Positions 44,376 to 57,201 are shown, counted from the first letter of the stretch. The stretch is 62,421 nt of DNA from Nitrospirota bacterium (GCA_035516965.1 DATIZR010000060.1:1-62421), one strand, 5' to 3'. The notes: a model not told the origin generated them from the letters alone. Program-made: numbers and translations.

Positions 44376-45998
44376 CTAAAGCAGCTTATAGATCAGCTCA
44401 TTGTCCGAATAATCGATGGGGACATCGATGATGACGGGCACGTCCCTGGTCAAAGCATCGCGGAGCAGGGAGGTGAAGTCATCGTTTTTCGTGAGACGCA
44501 GGCCCATTGCGCCGAAGCCCTCTGCAACCTTGACAAAGTCGGGGTTCGCGAAGTCGACGCCAAAGGACGTACCGAACTTGTTCGTCGACTTCCACTTGAT
44601 GAGGTTGTATCCGCCGTCGTTGAAGACGACGATCGCCATGCCCAGCTTCATCCGGACCGCGGTCTCGAGGTCCTGCAGGTTCATCAGGAAGCCTCCATCG
44701 CCCGAGAGTGCGACGACCTTGCGTTCCGGATGCAGGAGCTTGGCCGCCACAGCCGTGGGGAGCGAGAATCCCATGGATGCGAAGCCGTTCGACAGGATGA
44801 AGGTGTTGTTGTCATAGACGGGGTAGAATTTAGCCGCCCAGAACTTGCACGTGCCCACGTCCGAGACAAGGATGTCGGAGTCGCCGAGCACCTTTCTGAT
44901 GCCGTACAGCACCTGCGGGGGCCGGATCGGCCAGGTCTTCTGCGACCCGATGCGCTCGAACTCGTCGCGGAAGCCGGCGTGGAGATCGATGGCGCACTGG
45001 CTCTTCTTGTTCGTGCTGAGCATGCCCTCGAGGAGCTCCACGCTCTCCCGGATGTCGGAAACGATCTCGACCTCGGGCACGTAGTGGAGGTCGACCTCGC
45101 TCGACGTGAAGTCAATATGGATGATCTTCTTGTCGAGCCCGGGGTTCCAGTTCTTCGGCGCATACTCGACGAGCCCGTACCCGACGGCGATGATGAGGTC
45201 GGCCCGCTTGAATACGTCCCCGATCTGGCGGTCGTTCGCCAGGCCGATGGCGCCGATGCAGGAGGGGCTCTTTGCGCTGAGCGCCCCCTTGCCCATGAAG
45301 GTCGTGACCACGGGGATGCAGAGCAGTTCGGCGAACTGCCGGAGCTGGGCGTTCGCGCCCTTGCGCACGACGCCGTGGCCGGCCAGGATCACGGGAAACT
45401 CGGCCGCCTCGATCAGGTCGGCGGCCTTCCGGAGGGACTGCCGGTCAGGCGAGCTCCTCCTCGCCCTGATGGGCGGTATCATCGCGGCATACATGTCGTA
45501 GACCTTCATGGATGCAATGTTCTCGGGAAGCTCGAGGTGCGTGGGGCCGGGCTTTTCCGCTTCGGCGAGCTTGAAGGCCTTCCGGACCATCTCGGGGATG
45601 ACCTCGGGCGTCTCGATCCGGCCGTTCCATTTGGTCACGCTCTCGCACATCTCGACGATATTGATGTACTGGTGCGACTCCTTGTGGATCCGCTTGAGGT
45701 CCGCCTGGCCCGTGATCGCAACCACGGGCGAGGCATCGAGATAGGCATCGGCAACGCCGGTCAGGAGATTCGTGGCGCCCGGTCCCAGGGTCGCCAGGCA
45801 GACGCCGGCCCTGCCCGTGAGCCTGCCGTACGCATCGGCCATGAAGGCAGCAGCCTGCTCATGGCGGGTGACGATGAACCGTATCTTCGAGGTCCTGAGC
45901 GATTCCATGAGGTCAAGCGTCTCTTCGCCCGGGATGCCGAAGATATACTCCACTCCCTCATTCTCGAGGCATTTGACCAGCAGGTCCGAGGCCTTCAT
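44376..45998 (-). CDS. Acetolactate synthase-like thiamine-diphosphate enzyme
   Basis: 540 residues. PYR domain: FGIPGEETLDLMESL, RHEQAAAFMADAYGRLTGRA, ATLGPGATNLLTGVADAYLD. Central domain: ILAGHGVVRKGAN. PP domain: FILSNGFASMGFSLPTAVAA, the ThDP motif GDGGFLMNLQDLETAVRMKL through VVFNDGGYNLIKWK. It condenses two pyruvates to acetolactate. No regulatory subunit (ilvN/ilvH) is adjacent and the size fits the stand-alone catabolic AlsS type, though other ThDP decarboxylases are possible. It is divergent from prpB. Confidence 0.85.
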   Translation of the reverse strand: MKASDLLVKCLENEGVEYIFGIPGEETLDLMESLRTSKIRFIVTRHEQAAAFMADAYGRLTGRAGVCLATLGPGATNLLTGVADAYLDASPVVAITGQADLKRIHKESHQYINIVEMCESVTKWNGRIETPEVIPEMVRKAFKLAEAEKPGPTHLELPENIASMKVYDMYAAMIPPIRARRSSPDRQSLRKAADLIEAAEFPVILAGHGVVRKGANAQLRQFAELLCIPVVTTFMGKGALSAKSPSCIGAIGLANDRQIGDVFKRADLIIAVGYGLVEYAPKNWNPGLDKKIIHIDFTSSEVDLHYVPEVEIVSDIRESVELLEGMLSTNKKSQCAIDLHAGFRDEFERIGSQKTWPIRPPQVLYGIRKVLGDSDILVSDVGTCKFWAAKFYPVYDNNTFILSNGFASMGFSLPTAVAAKLLHPERKVVALSGDGGFLMNLQDLETAVRMKLGMAIVVFNDGGYNLIKWKSTNKFGTSFGVDFANPDFVKVAEGFGAMGLRLTKNDDFTSLLRDALTRDVPVIIDVPIDYSDNELIYKLL

Positions 45999-46421
45999 GT
46001 TGGCGATACCCCCTTGGATTCAAAACCGTAGAGTCAGCATCCTTCTCCACCTTCACCACTGAGGACGCAGTGGATGCCGGGGAAAACCTGACCACGACAA
46101 GACAGGGGAATGCTGTCTATCGCAGCGGCGCAGAGTTCGGATCTTGAATCCTGAGACTTGAAACCTTGGCCTTGAATCCTTCTCTGCGTCCTCCGCGTGC
46201 TCCGCGAGAGACGGTTTTTTGGTTCCGTCCGTCCCTGCATACATCAAGCTGGGACTTGATATCCATTATGCCATAGAAATTGAAATGAAATAACCTGCGT
46301 GCAAATATTTTCAAACATGAACATTCTTGCATGAACGCCGCATCCGCGTACGCTATACTCATCCCTTCAAATGCTCTGTATTTCGGCCGTTTAATGATTT
46401 TTCATTTACCCTGAGGCCTTC

Positions 46422-46437
46422 TGGAACGATACTTGCT
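46422..46437 (+). promoter_or_regulatory. Sigma-54 (-24/-12) promoter upstream of prpB
   Basis: TGGAACG, four bases, TTGCT: one mismatch to the consensus TGGCACG-N4-TTGCW, with GG and GC exactly 12 bases apart. Transcription would start near 46448, leaving a leader of about 270 bases. prpBCDE operons of enteric bacteria are also sigma-54-dependent (PrpR). Confidence 0.68.
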
Positions 46438-46484
46438 CTTACTATTATGCATTAAGCGTTCCCCGGTCAATCCCGCGACTTGCA

Positions 46485-46510
46485 ATTCCCCGGCTTCTGC
46501 CGGGTGGAAT
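46485..46510 (+). other. Stable hairpin in the prpB leader
   Basis: ATTCC+CCGGC pairs with GCCGG+GGAAT around TTCT, with a two-base bulge (GT). No terminal T-run. A second hairpin, GGAGCC-TCC-GGCTCC, follows at 46544-46558. Together they make a structured 5' leader. Confidence 0.6.
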
Positions 46511-46603
46511 GCGTCGTAACCCGCGGGAGGTCGCTATTATTAGGGAGCCTCCGGCTCCTGCCCGAGGGGGCTCCACTCCCGCCATCGGGCGTCCGATTAC
46601 CGC

Positions 46604-46633
46604 TTGACTTCGGAGAGTAAGGAAACATATAGT
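46604..46633 (+). promoter_or_regulatory. Second, sigma-70-type promoter for prpB
   Basis: TTGACT (46604-46609), 18-base spacer, TATAGT (46628-46633). Would give a leader of about 80 bases. Confidence 0.45.
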
Positions 46634-46719
46634 AGCTTGTTCTGTCGCATTGTCCGTATAGCGCCATCCCGATTTCAGATGGAAAGGGAGCGGCCTTATT
46701 CTCCGGGGAGGATCTCAGC

Positions 46720-47610
46720 ATGACGAAACAGAACTCAGCAGGCGCCCGCTTCCGGGCGGCGATCAACGAGGAGAAGCCACTGCAGGTGGTCGGCGCGATC
46801 AATGCCTATGCCGCTCGGCTCGCCGAGCGCTCCGGGTTCAAGGCGCTCTACGTCTCGGGCGGCGGCGTTGCCGCGAGTTCGCTCGGCGTTCCCGATCTCG
46901 GCATCAGCACTATGGACGACGTGCTGACCGACGTCCGGAGGATCACGGACATCTCGAGCCTTCCCGTCCTGGTCGACATCGACACGGGCTGGGGCGGCGC
47001 TTTCAACATAGCGCGCACGATCAGGTCCATGATCAAGTTCGGCGCCGCGGCCGTCCACATCGAGGACCAGGTGCAGGCGAAGCGCTGCGGCCACCGGCCG
47101 GGCAAGGCGATCGTGCCGAAGGAAGAGATGGTGGACCGCATAAAGGCCGCCGTCGACGCCAGGACAGATCCCGCCTTCGTCATCATGGCGCGGACCGATG
47201 CCATCGCCGTCGAGGGAGTCGATGCGGCGATCGACCGGGCCGTTGCCTGCGTCGAGGCCGGCGCGGACATGATCTTTCCGGAAGCCGTGAAAGACCTCGC
47301 AACGTACAAGAAATTCGCACAGGCAGTCAAGGTCCCGGTCCTGGCCAACATCACCGAGTTCGGCTCCACCCCGCTCTTCACTGTCGAGGAGCTTCGCTCG
47401 GCGGACGTGTCCCTGGCCCTTTACCCCCTGTCCGCGTTCCGCGCCATGAGCAAGGCGGCCCTCGCCGTGTACGGCGCCATCCGGAAGGAGGGGACGCAGA
47501 AGAACGTGGTCGACCAGATGCAGACCCGCGCGGACCTCTATGACTATCTCGGGTATCATGCCTTTGAGCAGAAGCTTGACGAGGTTTTCGGAAACATAAA
47601 AAAACAATAA
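46720..47610 (+). CDS. prpB: 2-Methylisocitrate lyase
   Basis: 296 residues of the isocitrate lyase/PEP mutase superfamily. It cleaves 2-methylisocitrate to pyruvate and succinate. Key stretches: [37 protein letters not shown], the active-site loop KRCGHRPGK (Cys and His), [20 protein letters not shown] and [10 protein letters not shown]. The KRCGHRPGK loop is typical of PrpB rather than isocitrate lyase. The start ATG follows GGGGAGGATCTCAGC. First gene of the methylcitrate cluster. Confidence 0.95.
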   Translation: MTKQNSAGARFRAAINEEKPLQVVGAINAYAARLAERSGFKALYVSGGGVAASSLGVPDLGISTMDDVLTDVRRITDISSLPVLVDIDTGWGGAFNIARTIRSMIKFGAAAVHIEDQVQAKRCGHRPGKAIVPKEEMVDRIKAAVDARTDPAFVIMARTDAIAVEGVDAAIDRAVACVEAGADMIFPEAVKDLATYKKFAQAVKVPVLANITEFGSTPLFTVEELRSADVSLALYPLSAFRAMSKAALAVYGAIRKEGTQKNVVDQMQTRADLYDYLGYHAFEQKLDEVFGNIKKQ

Positions 47611-47618
47611 TGGCGTTT

Positions 47619-47708
47619 TCGCGCAAAGGCGCCAGGCTCGCAAAGAAAGGCCAAATCATTAGGTCGTCAAACTAAGACTTAAGATTTCCTTTGCGTCTTT
47701 GAGCGAGA
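47619..47708. repeat. MITE-like element, family 1, between prpB and prpC
   Basis: Left end 47619-47648 (TCGCGCAAAGGCGCCAGG...) and inverted right end 47685-47708 (CCTTTGCGTCTTTGAGCGAG), with about 36 bases between. Confidence 0.75.
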
Positions 47709-47739
47709 CGCAGTGCTTTTAATTTAAGGAGGACAAACC

Positions 47740-48912
47740 ATGAGCTCGAATACCGGCGCACCAGTAGCAGCGGACCCCGCTGCCCCGAAAGTGAAGAAAT
47801 CCGTCGCCCTGTCGGGCGTGATCGCGGGAAACTCGGCGGTCTGCACCGTGGGCCGTACCGGGAACGACCTGCATTACCGCGGATACGACATCATCGAAAT
47901 GGCGAGGCTCTCGACCTTCGAGGAGACCGCCTATCTCCTGATCCACGGCGACCTTCCCACGGAGTCGCAGCTGAAGGACTACCGCAAGAAGCTGAAGCAG
48001 CTGCGCGGCCTGCCCCACCAGGTCAAGACGGTGCTCGAGCTTATTCCGGCATCGGCCCATCCCATGGACGTGATGCGCACCGGCTGCTCCATCCTCGGCA
48101 ACGTGCTGCCTGAGAAGGACGACCAGAACATACCGGGCGCCCGGGACATCATTGACCGACTGATCGCCTCCTTCGGATCCCTGCTCCTGTACTGGTGGCA
48201 CTACAGCCAGAACGGCCGCAGGATCGACGTGGAAACCGACGACGATACCGTGGCCGGCCATTTCCTGCACCTGCTGCACGGCCGGAAGCCTTCCCCGCTC
48301 CATGAGAAGGCGCTCGACCAGTCCCTGATCCTCTACGCGGAGCACGAGTTCACGGCCTCGACCTTCACCGCGCGTGTGATCGCCGGCACGCTGTCGGACT
48401 CCTATTCCGCCATCACCGGGGCCATCGGCGCCCTCCGGGGGCCGAAGCACGGGGGCGCGAACGAGGCAGCCCACGAGATCCAGCGCCGGTACCGCACGCC
48501 CGACGAGGCGGAGGCGGACATCATGGCCCGCGTGGCGCGGAAGGAGATCGTAATCGGCTTCGGCCACCCGGTGTACACGGTGAGCGATCCCCGGAACCAG
48601 ACGATCAAGGCGATCGCCAGGGGGCTCTGCGAGGACGGCGGCAACATGAACCTGTTTTCCATCGCGGACCGCATCGAAGCGGTGATGAAGCGCGAAAAGA
48701 ACATGTTCGCGAACCTCGACTGGTATTCCGCGGTGGCCTACCATATGATGGGTGTGCCCACCTCGCTCTTCACCCCGATCTTCGTCATCTCGCGGACCAC
48801 GGGATGGGGCGCGCACGTGATCGAGCAGCGGCTTGACAACAAGATCATCCGGCCTTCAGCAAACTATACCGGCCCCGATGACCGGAAGTACGTGCCGATC
48901 AGGGAGAGATAG
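47740..48912 (+). CDS. prpC: 2-Methylcitrate synthase / citrate synthase
   Basis: 390 residues of the small citrate synthase group. It joins propionyl-CoA to oxaloacetate. Catalytic regions: [17 protein letters not shown] (His), [20 protein letters not shown] (His and Arg) and [20 protein letters not shown] (Asp). The VYTVSDPRN form and the prp neighbourhood favour 2-methylcitrate synthase, though such enzymes often accept acetyl-CoA also. AAGGAGG stands before the ATG. Confidence 0.93.
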   Translation: MSSNTGAPVAADPAAPKVKKSVALSGVIAGNSAVCTVGRTGNDLHYRGYDIIEMARLSTFEETAYLLIHGDLPTESQLKDYRKKLKQLRGLPHQVKTVLELIPASAHPMDVMRTGCSILGNVLPEKDDQNIPGARDIIDRLIASFGSLLLYWWHYSQNGRRIDVETDDDTVAGHFLHLLHGRKPSPLHEKALDQSLILYAEHEFTASTFTARVIAGTLSDSYSAITGAIGALRGPKHGGANEAAHEIQRRYRTPDEAEADIMARVARKEIVIGFGHPVYTVSDPRNQTIKAIARGLCEDGGNMNLFSIADRIEAVMKREKNMFANLDWYSAVAYHMMGVPTSLFTPIFVISRTTGWGAHVIEQRLDNKIIRPSANYTGPDDRKYVPIRER

Positions 48913-48943
48913 TCACCAACAGCAAGGGCAGGATACATCTGGC

Positions 48944-48968
48944 CTTTCTTTGCGACTTTGCGCGAGAC
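48944..48968. repeat. Family 1 repeat, single end, between prpC and prpD
   Basis: CTTTGCGACTTTGCGCGAG-type word without a clear left partner. Confidence 0.6.
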
Positions 48969-49022
48969 TTGTCCCGTTTATTTACAGGATGCCGATCAAT
49001 TCAAGAAAGGAAACATCCCTTC

Positions 49023-50474
49023 ATGAGTTCCCACCTCTCCAACGTCCGGCCTGAACCGGACAAGGTCCTCGTCGATATCGCAGAGTATGTCAAGAATTAC
49101 ACGATCACGTCCGATGAGGCCTTCGAGACTGCCCGGCACTGTCTCATCGACACCATCGGCTGCGGCATCGAGGCGCTGGGCTACCCGGCCTGTACGAAGC
49201 TGCTCGGGCCGATCGTTCCCGGCACCATCGTCCCGAACGGGGCCAAGGTGCCCGGCACGCAGTTCCGGCTCGATCCCGTGCAGGCGGCGTTCAACATCGG
49301 CGCAATGGTCCGCTGGCTCGACTTCAACGATACGTGGCTCGCTGCCGAGTGGGGCCACCCATCGGACAACCTCGGCGGCATCCTGGCCACCGCGGACTGG
49401 CTTTCCCGCACACGCATTGCGAACGGCAAGGAGCCGCTCATCATGAACACCGTGCTCGAGGCCATGATCAAGGCGCACGAGATCCAGGGCGTGATGGCGC
49501 TCGAGAACGCCTTCAACCGCGTGGGCCTGGACCACGTGGTGCTCGTGAAGGTGGCTTCGGCCGCCGTGTGCGCCTGGCTCATGGGAGGCACGCGGGACGA
49601 GATCGCAAACGCCGTGTCGCAGGCCTTCGTGGACGGCCAGTCCCTCCGGACCTACCGCCATGCGCCGAACACCGGCTCGCGCAAGTCCTGGGCCGCCGGA
49701 GACGCTACGAGCCGGGCCGTGCGCCTCGCCCTCTTCTCGATCAAGGGGGAGATGGGCATCCCGAGCGTGCTGACCGCCAAGGGATGGGGATTCTACGACG
49801 CGCTCTTCAGGGGAAAGGAATTCAAGTTCCAGCGGCCCTACGGCTCCTACGTGATGGAGCAGGTGCTGTTCAAGATCTCCTTCCCGGCGGAGTTCCATTC
49901 CCAGACCGCCGTCGAAGGCGCCATGATGCTGCATACAAAGCTGAAGGGGATGGGCAGGACCGCTGCCGACATCAGGAAGATCACCATCCGGACCCACGAG
50001 GCGGCCATCCGCATCATCGACAAGAAGGGCCCGCTCAGCAATCCCGCGGACCGCGACCACTGCATCCAGTACATGGTCGCCGTGCCGCTCATCTTCGGCC
50101 GGCTCACGGCCCAGGACTACGAGGACGGCGTTGCGGCCGACCCGCGCATCGACGCGCTGCGCGACAAGATCACCTGCGTCGAGGACCTGCAGTTCACGAA
50201 GGACTATCATGATCCGGAAAAGCGCTCCATCGCCAACGGCCTGACCGTCGAGCTGAACGACGGCACGGTCCTTCCCGAGGTCGTGGTAGAATACCCCATC
50301 GGACACCGCCGCAGGCGCAGCGAAGGCATGCCGGTCCTGGTCGAGAAGTTCAAGACCAATCTCGGCCGACGCTTCCCGGCGAAGCAACAGAAAGCGATCC
50401 TCGATGTCTCGCTCGACCGCCGGAGGCTCGAGGCCATGCCGGTGAACGAGTATGTGGACCTGTACGTGATATGA
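49023..50474 (+). CDS. prpD: 2-Methylcitrate dehydratase
   Basis: 483 residues of the MmgE/PrpD family. It dehydrates 2-methylcitrate to methylaconitate. Typical stretches: [40 protein letters not shown] (active-site region), [40 protein letters not shown] and [19 protein letters not shown]. The frame is open to 48969, but the family starts with [20 protein letters not shown] at 49023. No iron-sulfur site is expected. Confidence 0.95.
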   Translation: MSSHLSNVRPEPDKVLVDIAEYVKNYTITSDEAFETARHCLIDTIGCGIEALGYPACTKLLGPIVPGTIVPNGAKVPGTQFRLDPVQAAFNIGAMVRWLDFNDTWLAAEWGHPSDNLGGILATADWLSRTRIANGKEPLIMNTVLEAMIKAHEIQGVMALENAFNRVGLDHVVLVKVASAAVCAWLMGGTRDEIANAVSQAFVDGQSLRTYRHAPNTGSRKSWAAGDATSRAVRLALFSIKGEMGIPSVLTAKGWGFYDALFRGKEFKFQRPYGSYVMEQVLFKISFPAEFHSQTAVEGAMMLHTKLKGMGRTAADIRKITIRTHEAAIRIIDKKGPLSNPADRDHCIQYMVAVPLIFGRLTAQDYEDGVAADPRIDALRDKITCVEDLQFTKDYHDPEKRSIANGLTVELNDGTVLPEVVVEYPIGHRRRRSEGMPVLVEKFKTNLGRRFPAKQQKAILDVSLDRRRLEAMPVNEYVDLYVI

Positions 50475-50514
50475 AGGCTGACTGACAAGCCTGTTTCGAA
50501 CCGGGAAGATTTTT

Positions 50515-50670
50515 TCGCGCAAAGCCGCAAAGACGCAAAGAAGGCAATAGCTTGTTTCGAACCAAGAATATTTTTCGCGGAGGGCGCCAAGCTCGCCCAT
50601 AAAGGTTAAGGACGTTTCAGGTTTAAACCAGCAGTAATGATTTTCTCTGCGTCTTTGCGGCTTTGCGCGA
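50515..50670. repeat. MITE-like element, family 1, between prpD and acn (best-preserved ends)
   Basis: The 28-base ends 50515-50542 and 50643-50670 are inverted copies with one mismatch. About 100 bases lie between them and contain a further partial copy. The whole prpD-acn gap is repeat; no gene is present. Confidence 0.88.
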
Positions 50671-50727
50671 GACAGCCTTGTTTCTCAGGTTTGTCCAAGT
50701 CTTGGTTTTCTCTTTTCGGTATACCGA

Positions 50728-53436
<2,709 letters not shown>

Positions 53437-53862
53437 AGAAAGATTCCGGACCTGCCGGAATGACGGAAGGACTGGCAGGCAAATAACGGAAAGAAAATTT
53501 TGCGCAAAGGCGCAAAGACGCAAAGTTTAAAACCGGAGATTATGTCTTTTTTTTGCGAGCTTAGTTTATGGCCGCGCTTACGCGAGTGCAGGCACAGGCA
53601 AAGGATGTAACGGTTTTATCAGGTAATGCCTTCTTTGCGTCTTGGAGGTTTTGCGCGAGACGCCTTTTACGTCATTGCGAGGAGTATTTTTGCGACGCGG
53701 CAATCTCAAACGTATTGATTTATCCAACTGCGAGATTGCTTCGCTCCGCTCGCAAAGACGGCCAAAGGACTTTTTCAACAACCTATGTAGAGGGCCGGGA
53801 ATGATGGATTCCCGCTCCTGCCATAATATGGTCGTTCACAAGTCACAAGGGGGAGGCATATC
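53437..53862. repeat. Repeat-packed gap between acn and prpE
   Basis: 426 bases with no convincing gene. 53499-53662 is a family 1 MITE-like element (left TGCGCAAAGGCGCAAAGACG, right TTGCGTCTTGGAGGTTTTGC). 53671-53760 is a different inverted-repeat element (GTCATTGCGAGGAG ... CTTCGCTCCGCTCGC). The prpE site AGGGGGAGG lies at about 53848-53856. Confidence 0.8.
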
Positions 53863-55761
53863 ATGGGGAAGTATTACGATCTGTTTCAGAAGAGCATCAA
53901 GGATCCCGAGGGTTTCTGGGGCCAGGCCGCGGAGGCCGTGACCTGGAGCAGGAAATGGGACAGGGTCCTCGATGATTCGAAAAAGCCGTTCTACCGGTGG
54001 TTCGCGGGCGCGGAGCTGAACACCTGCTTCAACGCGCTCGACCGCCACGTCATGGCGGGCAGGGCGGACCAGGCCGCGCTCATCTACGACAGCCCCGTGA
54101 CCGGCACGATCAGGAAGTACACCTACCGGGAGCTGCTCGACCTGGTCTCCCGCTTCGCCGGCGCGCTTGCAGGCCTCGGCGTCCGGAAGGGCGACACGGT
54201 CATCATCTACATGCCGATGATCCCGCAGGCGGTCATCTCCATGCTCGCCTGCGCGCGGCTCGGCGCTGTCCACTCCGTGGTCTTCGGCGGGTTCGCGCCC
54301 CACGAGCTGGCGATCAGGATCGACGACGCGAAGCCGAAGGTGATCGTCACCGCCTCGGGCGCCATCGAAGGGAAGAAAACGCTGGAATACAAGCCCATGC
54401 TCGACAAGGCGATCGAAGAGGCATCGCACGCTCCCAAGCATTGCGTGATCTTCCAGCGCCCCTTCGTGAAGGCATCTCTCAATCCCGGCCGCGACCACGA
54501 CTGGGAGGATCTCATGGCAAAGGCCGTGCCCGTCGAGTGCACGATGGTAAAGGCGACGGACCCGCTCTACATCCTGTACACGTCGGGGACCACCGGAAAG
54601 CCGAAGGGCGTGGTGCGCGACAACGGCGGCCATGCCGTTGCGCTCCGCTGGAGCATGCGCCACATCTACGGGGTCCAGCCCGGCGACGTGTACTGGGCGG
54701 CATCGGACGTGGGATGGGTCGTGGGCCACTCCTATATCGTCTACGGCCCGCTCCTCCACGGGTGCACGACGGTCCTGTACGAGGGCAAGCCGGTCGGGAC
54801 ACCCGATGCCGGGGCGTTCTGGCGCGTCATCTCCGAGCACAACGTCAAGGTCCTGTTCACGGCTCCCACGGCGTTCCGGGCCATCAAGAAGGAAGATCCA
54901 AAGGGCGAGTTCATCAAAAAGTTCGACCTCTCGGGCTTCAAGTATCTCTTCCTTGCCGGAGAGCGGCTCGATCCGGACACCTACCACTGGGCGCACGATC
55001 TCCTGAAGAAACCGGTCATCGACCACTGGTGGCAGACCGAGTCGGGCTGGCCCATCACCGCGAACTGCATGGGCATCGAGCCCTTCCCCATCAAACCGGG
55101 CTCTTCCACCATGCCGGTGCCGGGCTTCAACGTCATGATCCTCGACTCCGATGGCAAGCCGGCTGGGCCGAAGTCGACGGGCCTCGTCACGATCAAGCTT
55201 CCCCTCCCCCCGGGCACGCTGCCCACGCTCTGGCAGGCGGACCAGCGTTTTCTCGAGTCCTATCTCAAGGTCTACCCGGGCTACTACTATACGAGTGACG
55301 GGGGGTATATCGACGAGGATGGGTACGTCTTCATCATGGGCCGCGTGGACGACGTGATCAATGTTGCGGGCCACCGGCTGTCCACGGGCGAGATGGAGGA
55401 GGTTGTCTCGACGCACCAGTCCATCGCCGAGTGCGCGGTCATCGGCGTGCACGACGACCTGAAGGGACAGGTGCCGGTCGGTCTCTGCGTGCTGAAGGCG
55501 GGCGCGGACCGCGCCGAAGAGGATATCCAAAAGGACCTCGCGAAGATGATCCGCGACACCATCGGCCCCATCGCCTCGTACAAGGAGACCTGCGTGGTGA
55601 AGCGCCTTCCCAAGACCCGTTCCGGGAAGATCCTGCGCGGCACCATGCGGAAGATCGCGGACAGCGAACCTTACCTCATGCCGTCCACCATCGACGATCC
55701 GACAACTCTGAACGAGATCGAAGAGGCGCTGAAGAAGGTCGGGTATGCGAAGAAGCAGTGA
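53863..55761 (+). CDS. prpE: Propionyl-CoA synthetase
   Basis: 632 residues, AMP-forming acyl-CoA synthetase of the PrpE branch. It activates propionate (or acetate) for the methylcitrate cycle. Seen: ACS N-terminal DPEGFWGQAAEAVTW, ATP loop YILYTSGTTGKPKGVVRDNG, acyl-pocket region DVGWVVGHSYIVYGPLLHG, WWQTESGWPITANC, hinge MGRVDDVINVAGHRLSTGEM and the catalytic lysine in KTRSGKILRGTMRKI. VRDNGGHAVALRWSM is typical of PrpE. ATG 53863 follows AGGGGGAGG. Confidence 0.93.
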   Translation: MGKYYDLFQKSIKDPEGFWGQAAEAVTWSRKWDRVLDDSKKPFYRWFAGAELNTCFNALDRHVMAGRADQAALIYDSPVTGTIRKYTYRELLDLVSRFAGALAGLGVRKGDTVIIYMPMIPQAVISMLACARLGAVHSVVFGGFAPHELAIRIDDAKPKVIVTASGAIEGKKTLEYKPMLDKAIEEASHAPKHCVIFQRPFVKASLNPGRDHDWEDLMAKAVPVECTMVKATDPLYILYTSGTTGKPKGVVRDNGGHAVALRWSMRHIYGVQPGDVYWAASDVGWVVGHSYIVYGPLLHGCTTVLYEGKPVGTPDAGAFWRVISEHNVKVLFTAPTAFRAIKKEDPKGEFIKKFDLSGFKYLFLAGERLDPDTYHWAHDLLKKPVIDHWWQTESGWPITANCMGIEPFPIKPGSSTMPVPGFNVMILDSDGKPAGPKSTGLVTIKLPLPPGTLPTLWQADQRFLESYLKVYPGYYYTSDGGYIDEDGYVFIMGRVDDVINVAGHRLSTGEMEEVVSTHQSIAECAVIGVHDDLKGQVPVGLCVLKAGADRAEEDIQKDLAKMIRDTIGPIASYKETCVVKRLPKTRSGKILRGTMRKIADSEPYLMPSTIDDPTTLNEIEEALKKVGYAKKQ

Positions 55762-55823
55762 CGATGTCATCGAATGGAACTACTCGGTATGAGTAACATT
55801 CAGAAGACGCGAAAAACCAATCT

Positions 55824-56010
55824 ATCCGCAGATGTCGCAGATGGCCGCAGATTTTAAAACCAGTAATTTCAGCGCGGTTTAATCTGTGAAATCGGCACTT
55901 GCAAGGGCGAGGGGTCTTTCGTTCATGAAACTCGAACAATCCGTAGGGTTGTGATCAGACGCTCCAGCCTTAATTTGCATTGATCTGCGCAATCTGCGTC
56001 ATCTGTGGAT
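55824..56010. repeat. Inverted-repeat element (CAGATGTCGCAGAT type)
   Basis: ATCCGCAGATGTCGCAGATG at 55824 and an inverted counterpart ending at 56010 (GCGCAATCTGCGTCATCTG) bound about 120 bases. This is a third family of short element. It fills the prpE-MBL gap. Confidence 0.7.
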
Positions 56011-56015
56011 AAAAA

Positions 56016-56861
56016 ATGAAGACCGGTTTTAAAATAGGCGACTTCGAGCTGACCTGGCTGAACGGCGGCAGGTTCGAGCTGGACGGCGGGGCCATGTTCG
56101 GAGTCGTGCCGAAGGTCCTGTGGCAGAAGAAATATCCCGCGGACAATGAAAACTATATCAGCCTCAATGCCTGGCCGATCCTGGTCAGGACCCCCTCGTC
56201 CCTGGTCCTGATCGAAACGGGCCTGGGAAACAAGCTGACCGACAAGCAGAAGAAGATCTACCGCGTCAGGGAAGAGTGGTCGATCCTGTCCGATCTTTCC
56301 CGCATGGGCATCAACCGCAAGGACATCGATAAAGTGATCCTGACCCATTACGATTTCGATCATGCAGGCGGCGTGGTCATGCAGGACGAGGCGGGAACGC
56401 CCAGCCTGACGTTCCCTGAAGCGAAGCATTTCCTCCAGCAGAAAGAGTGGGAGGACGTGCTGAACCCGAACATCCGGTCCATCAACACCTATTTGCCCGT
56501 CAACATCGAGGCGATGAAAGGAAGCAGGAATCTCGAACTGGTCAGCGGCGAGGCGGAGATCGCGCCGGGCATCACGGTCGTTCACACGGGCGGCCACAAC
56601 GGGGGCCACCAGATCGTCCGCCTGGAATCAGGGAACGAGCGCGCGCTCCATCTGGGGGACCTTCTGCCCACCCATGTCCACGCCAATCCCCTCTGGGTCA
56701 TGGCCTACGACAACTTTCCCATGGAATCGATCGCCCTGAAAGAGAAATGGATCAAGTCCGGCGTCGCGGCAGGGGCGTGGTTCACCTTTTATCATGATCC
56801 CTTCCTGCAGGCGTGCAAATTCGACGAGAAGGGAAATGTGGTTGAGAAGTGGGAGGGATGA
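56016..56861 (+). CDS. MBL-fold metallo-hydrolase
   Basis: 281 residues of the metallo-beta-lactamase fold. The metal motif reads ILTHYDFDHAGG (residues 108-119), so the usual HxHxDH is H111-Y-D113-F-D115-H116, with Asp at the second His position. Further ligands: HTGGHNGGHQIV (about 189-200), ALHLGDLLPTHVHA and FYHDPFLQAC. The arrangement resembles the lactonase/AttM-like branch. Substrate unknown. It follows prpE after a repeat and has a terminator behind it, so it is probably separate from prp function. Confidence 0.87.
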   Translation: MKTGFKIGDFELTWLNGGRFELDGGAMFGVVPKVLWQKKYPADNENYISLNAWPILVRTPSSLVLIETGLGNKLTDKQKKIYRVREEWSILSDLSRMGINRKDIDKVILTHYDFDHAGGVVMQDEAGTPSLTFPEAKHFLQQKEWEDVLNPNIRSINTYLPVNIEAMKGSRNLELVSGEAEIAPGITVVHTGGHNGGHQIVRLESGNERALHLGDLLPTHVHANPLWVMAYDNFPMESIALKEKWIKSGVAAGAWFTFYHDPFLQACKFDEKGNVVEKWEG

Positions 56862-56901
56862 ACGCTCCCGGACAGGGAGAAGATAATAGAGGAATATCGT
56901 A

Positions 56902-56930
56902 AAGGCTCGGAAAAATTCCGGGCCTTATTC
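56902..56930 (+). terminator. Terminator after the MBL gene
   Basis: AAGGCTCGG (56902-56910) pairs with CCGGGCCTT (56918-56926) with one G-T pair around AAAAATT. The sequence around it (AATATCGTAAAGGC) is shared with the hairpins at 57784 and 61798. Confidence 0.8.
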
Positions 56931-56940
56931 GTTCTTACCA

Positions 56941-57125
56941 AACCACAGAGAACGCGGAGCAGTGCAACCTGTGTTCTCAACTGACTCAACAAAAAGACCA
57001 TTCTTCAAGACGTGAAGGATGCAGAAAACGAAATAAATGCTGTAGAAGAGGGCACAGAGTGGTAGGCCATAAGAAAAGTCTGAGTCATTGTGAGAATTAA
57101 AGATTTCTCTGTGTGCTCTGTGGTT
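56941..57125. repeat. 185-base gap segment with inverted ends
   Basis: AACCACAGAGAACGCGG at 56941 and the inverted TGTGTGCTCTGTGGTT ending at 57125 bound AT-rich noncoding sequence. The form is like the GxxExxY-type remnants. The 340-base gap holds no gene. Confidence 0.6.
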
Positions 57126-57201
57126 AATTCTTGACAATACGATTTCCGTCATAAGGAGGCCCATTTTTTTATTTATATCAAAGCCGGGATATGTTACCAT
57201 C

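Larger units (their letters stand above)
45999..46719. other. Long divergent regulatory gap between acetolactate synthase and prpB
   Basis: 721 bases without a convincing gene. On the left (to about 46240) it contains low-complexity repeat words (CTCTGCGTCCTCCGCGTGC). On the right it holds a sigma-54 promoter (46422-46437), a strong hairpin at 46485-46510, a second hairpin at 46544-46558, a sigma-70-type promoter at 46604-46633 and the prpB leader. Two direct ATGAAC words near 46317 and 46332 may be protein sites. Confidence 0.7.

Noticed and set aside
48996-50600. A 534-residue minus-strand frame across prpD
   Set aside because: Antisense shadow of prpD, with composition bias and no recognisable domain.
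53836-55770. A 644-residue reading frame on the minus strand across prpE
   Set aside because: It is the antisense shadow of a GC-rich gene. The plus strand encodes a complete PrpE with all motifs; the minus product is rich in R, H, D and V without domains.
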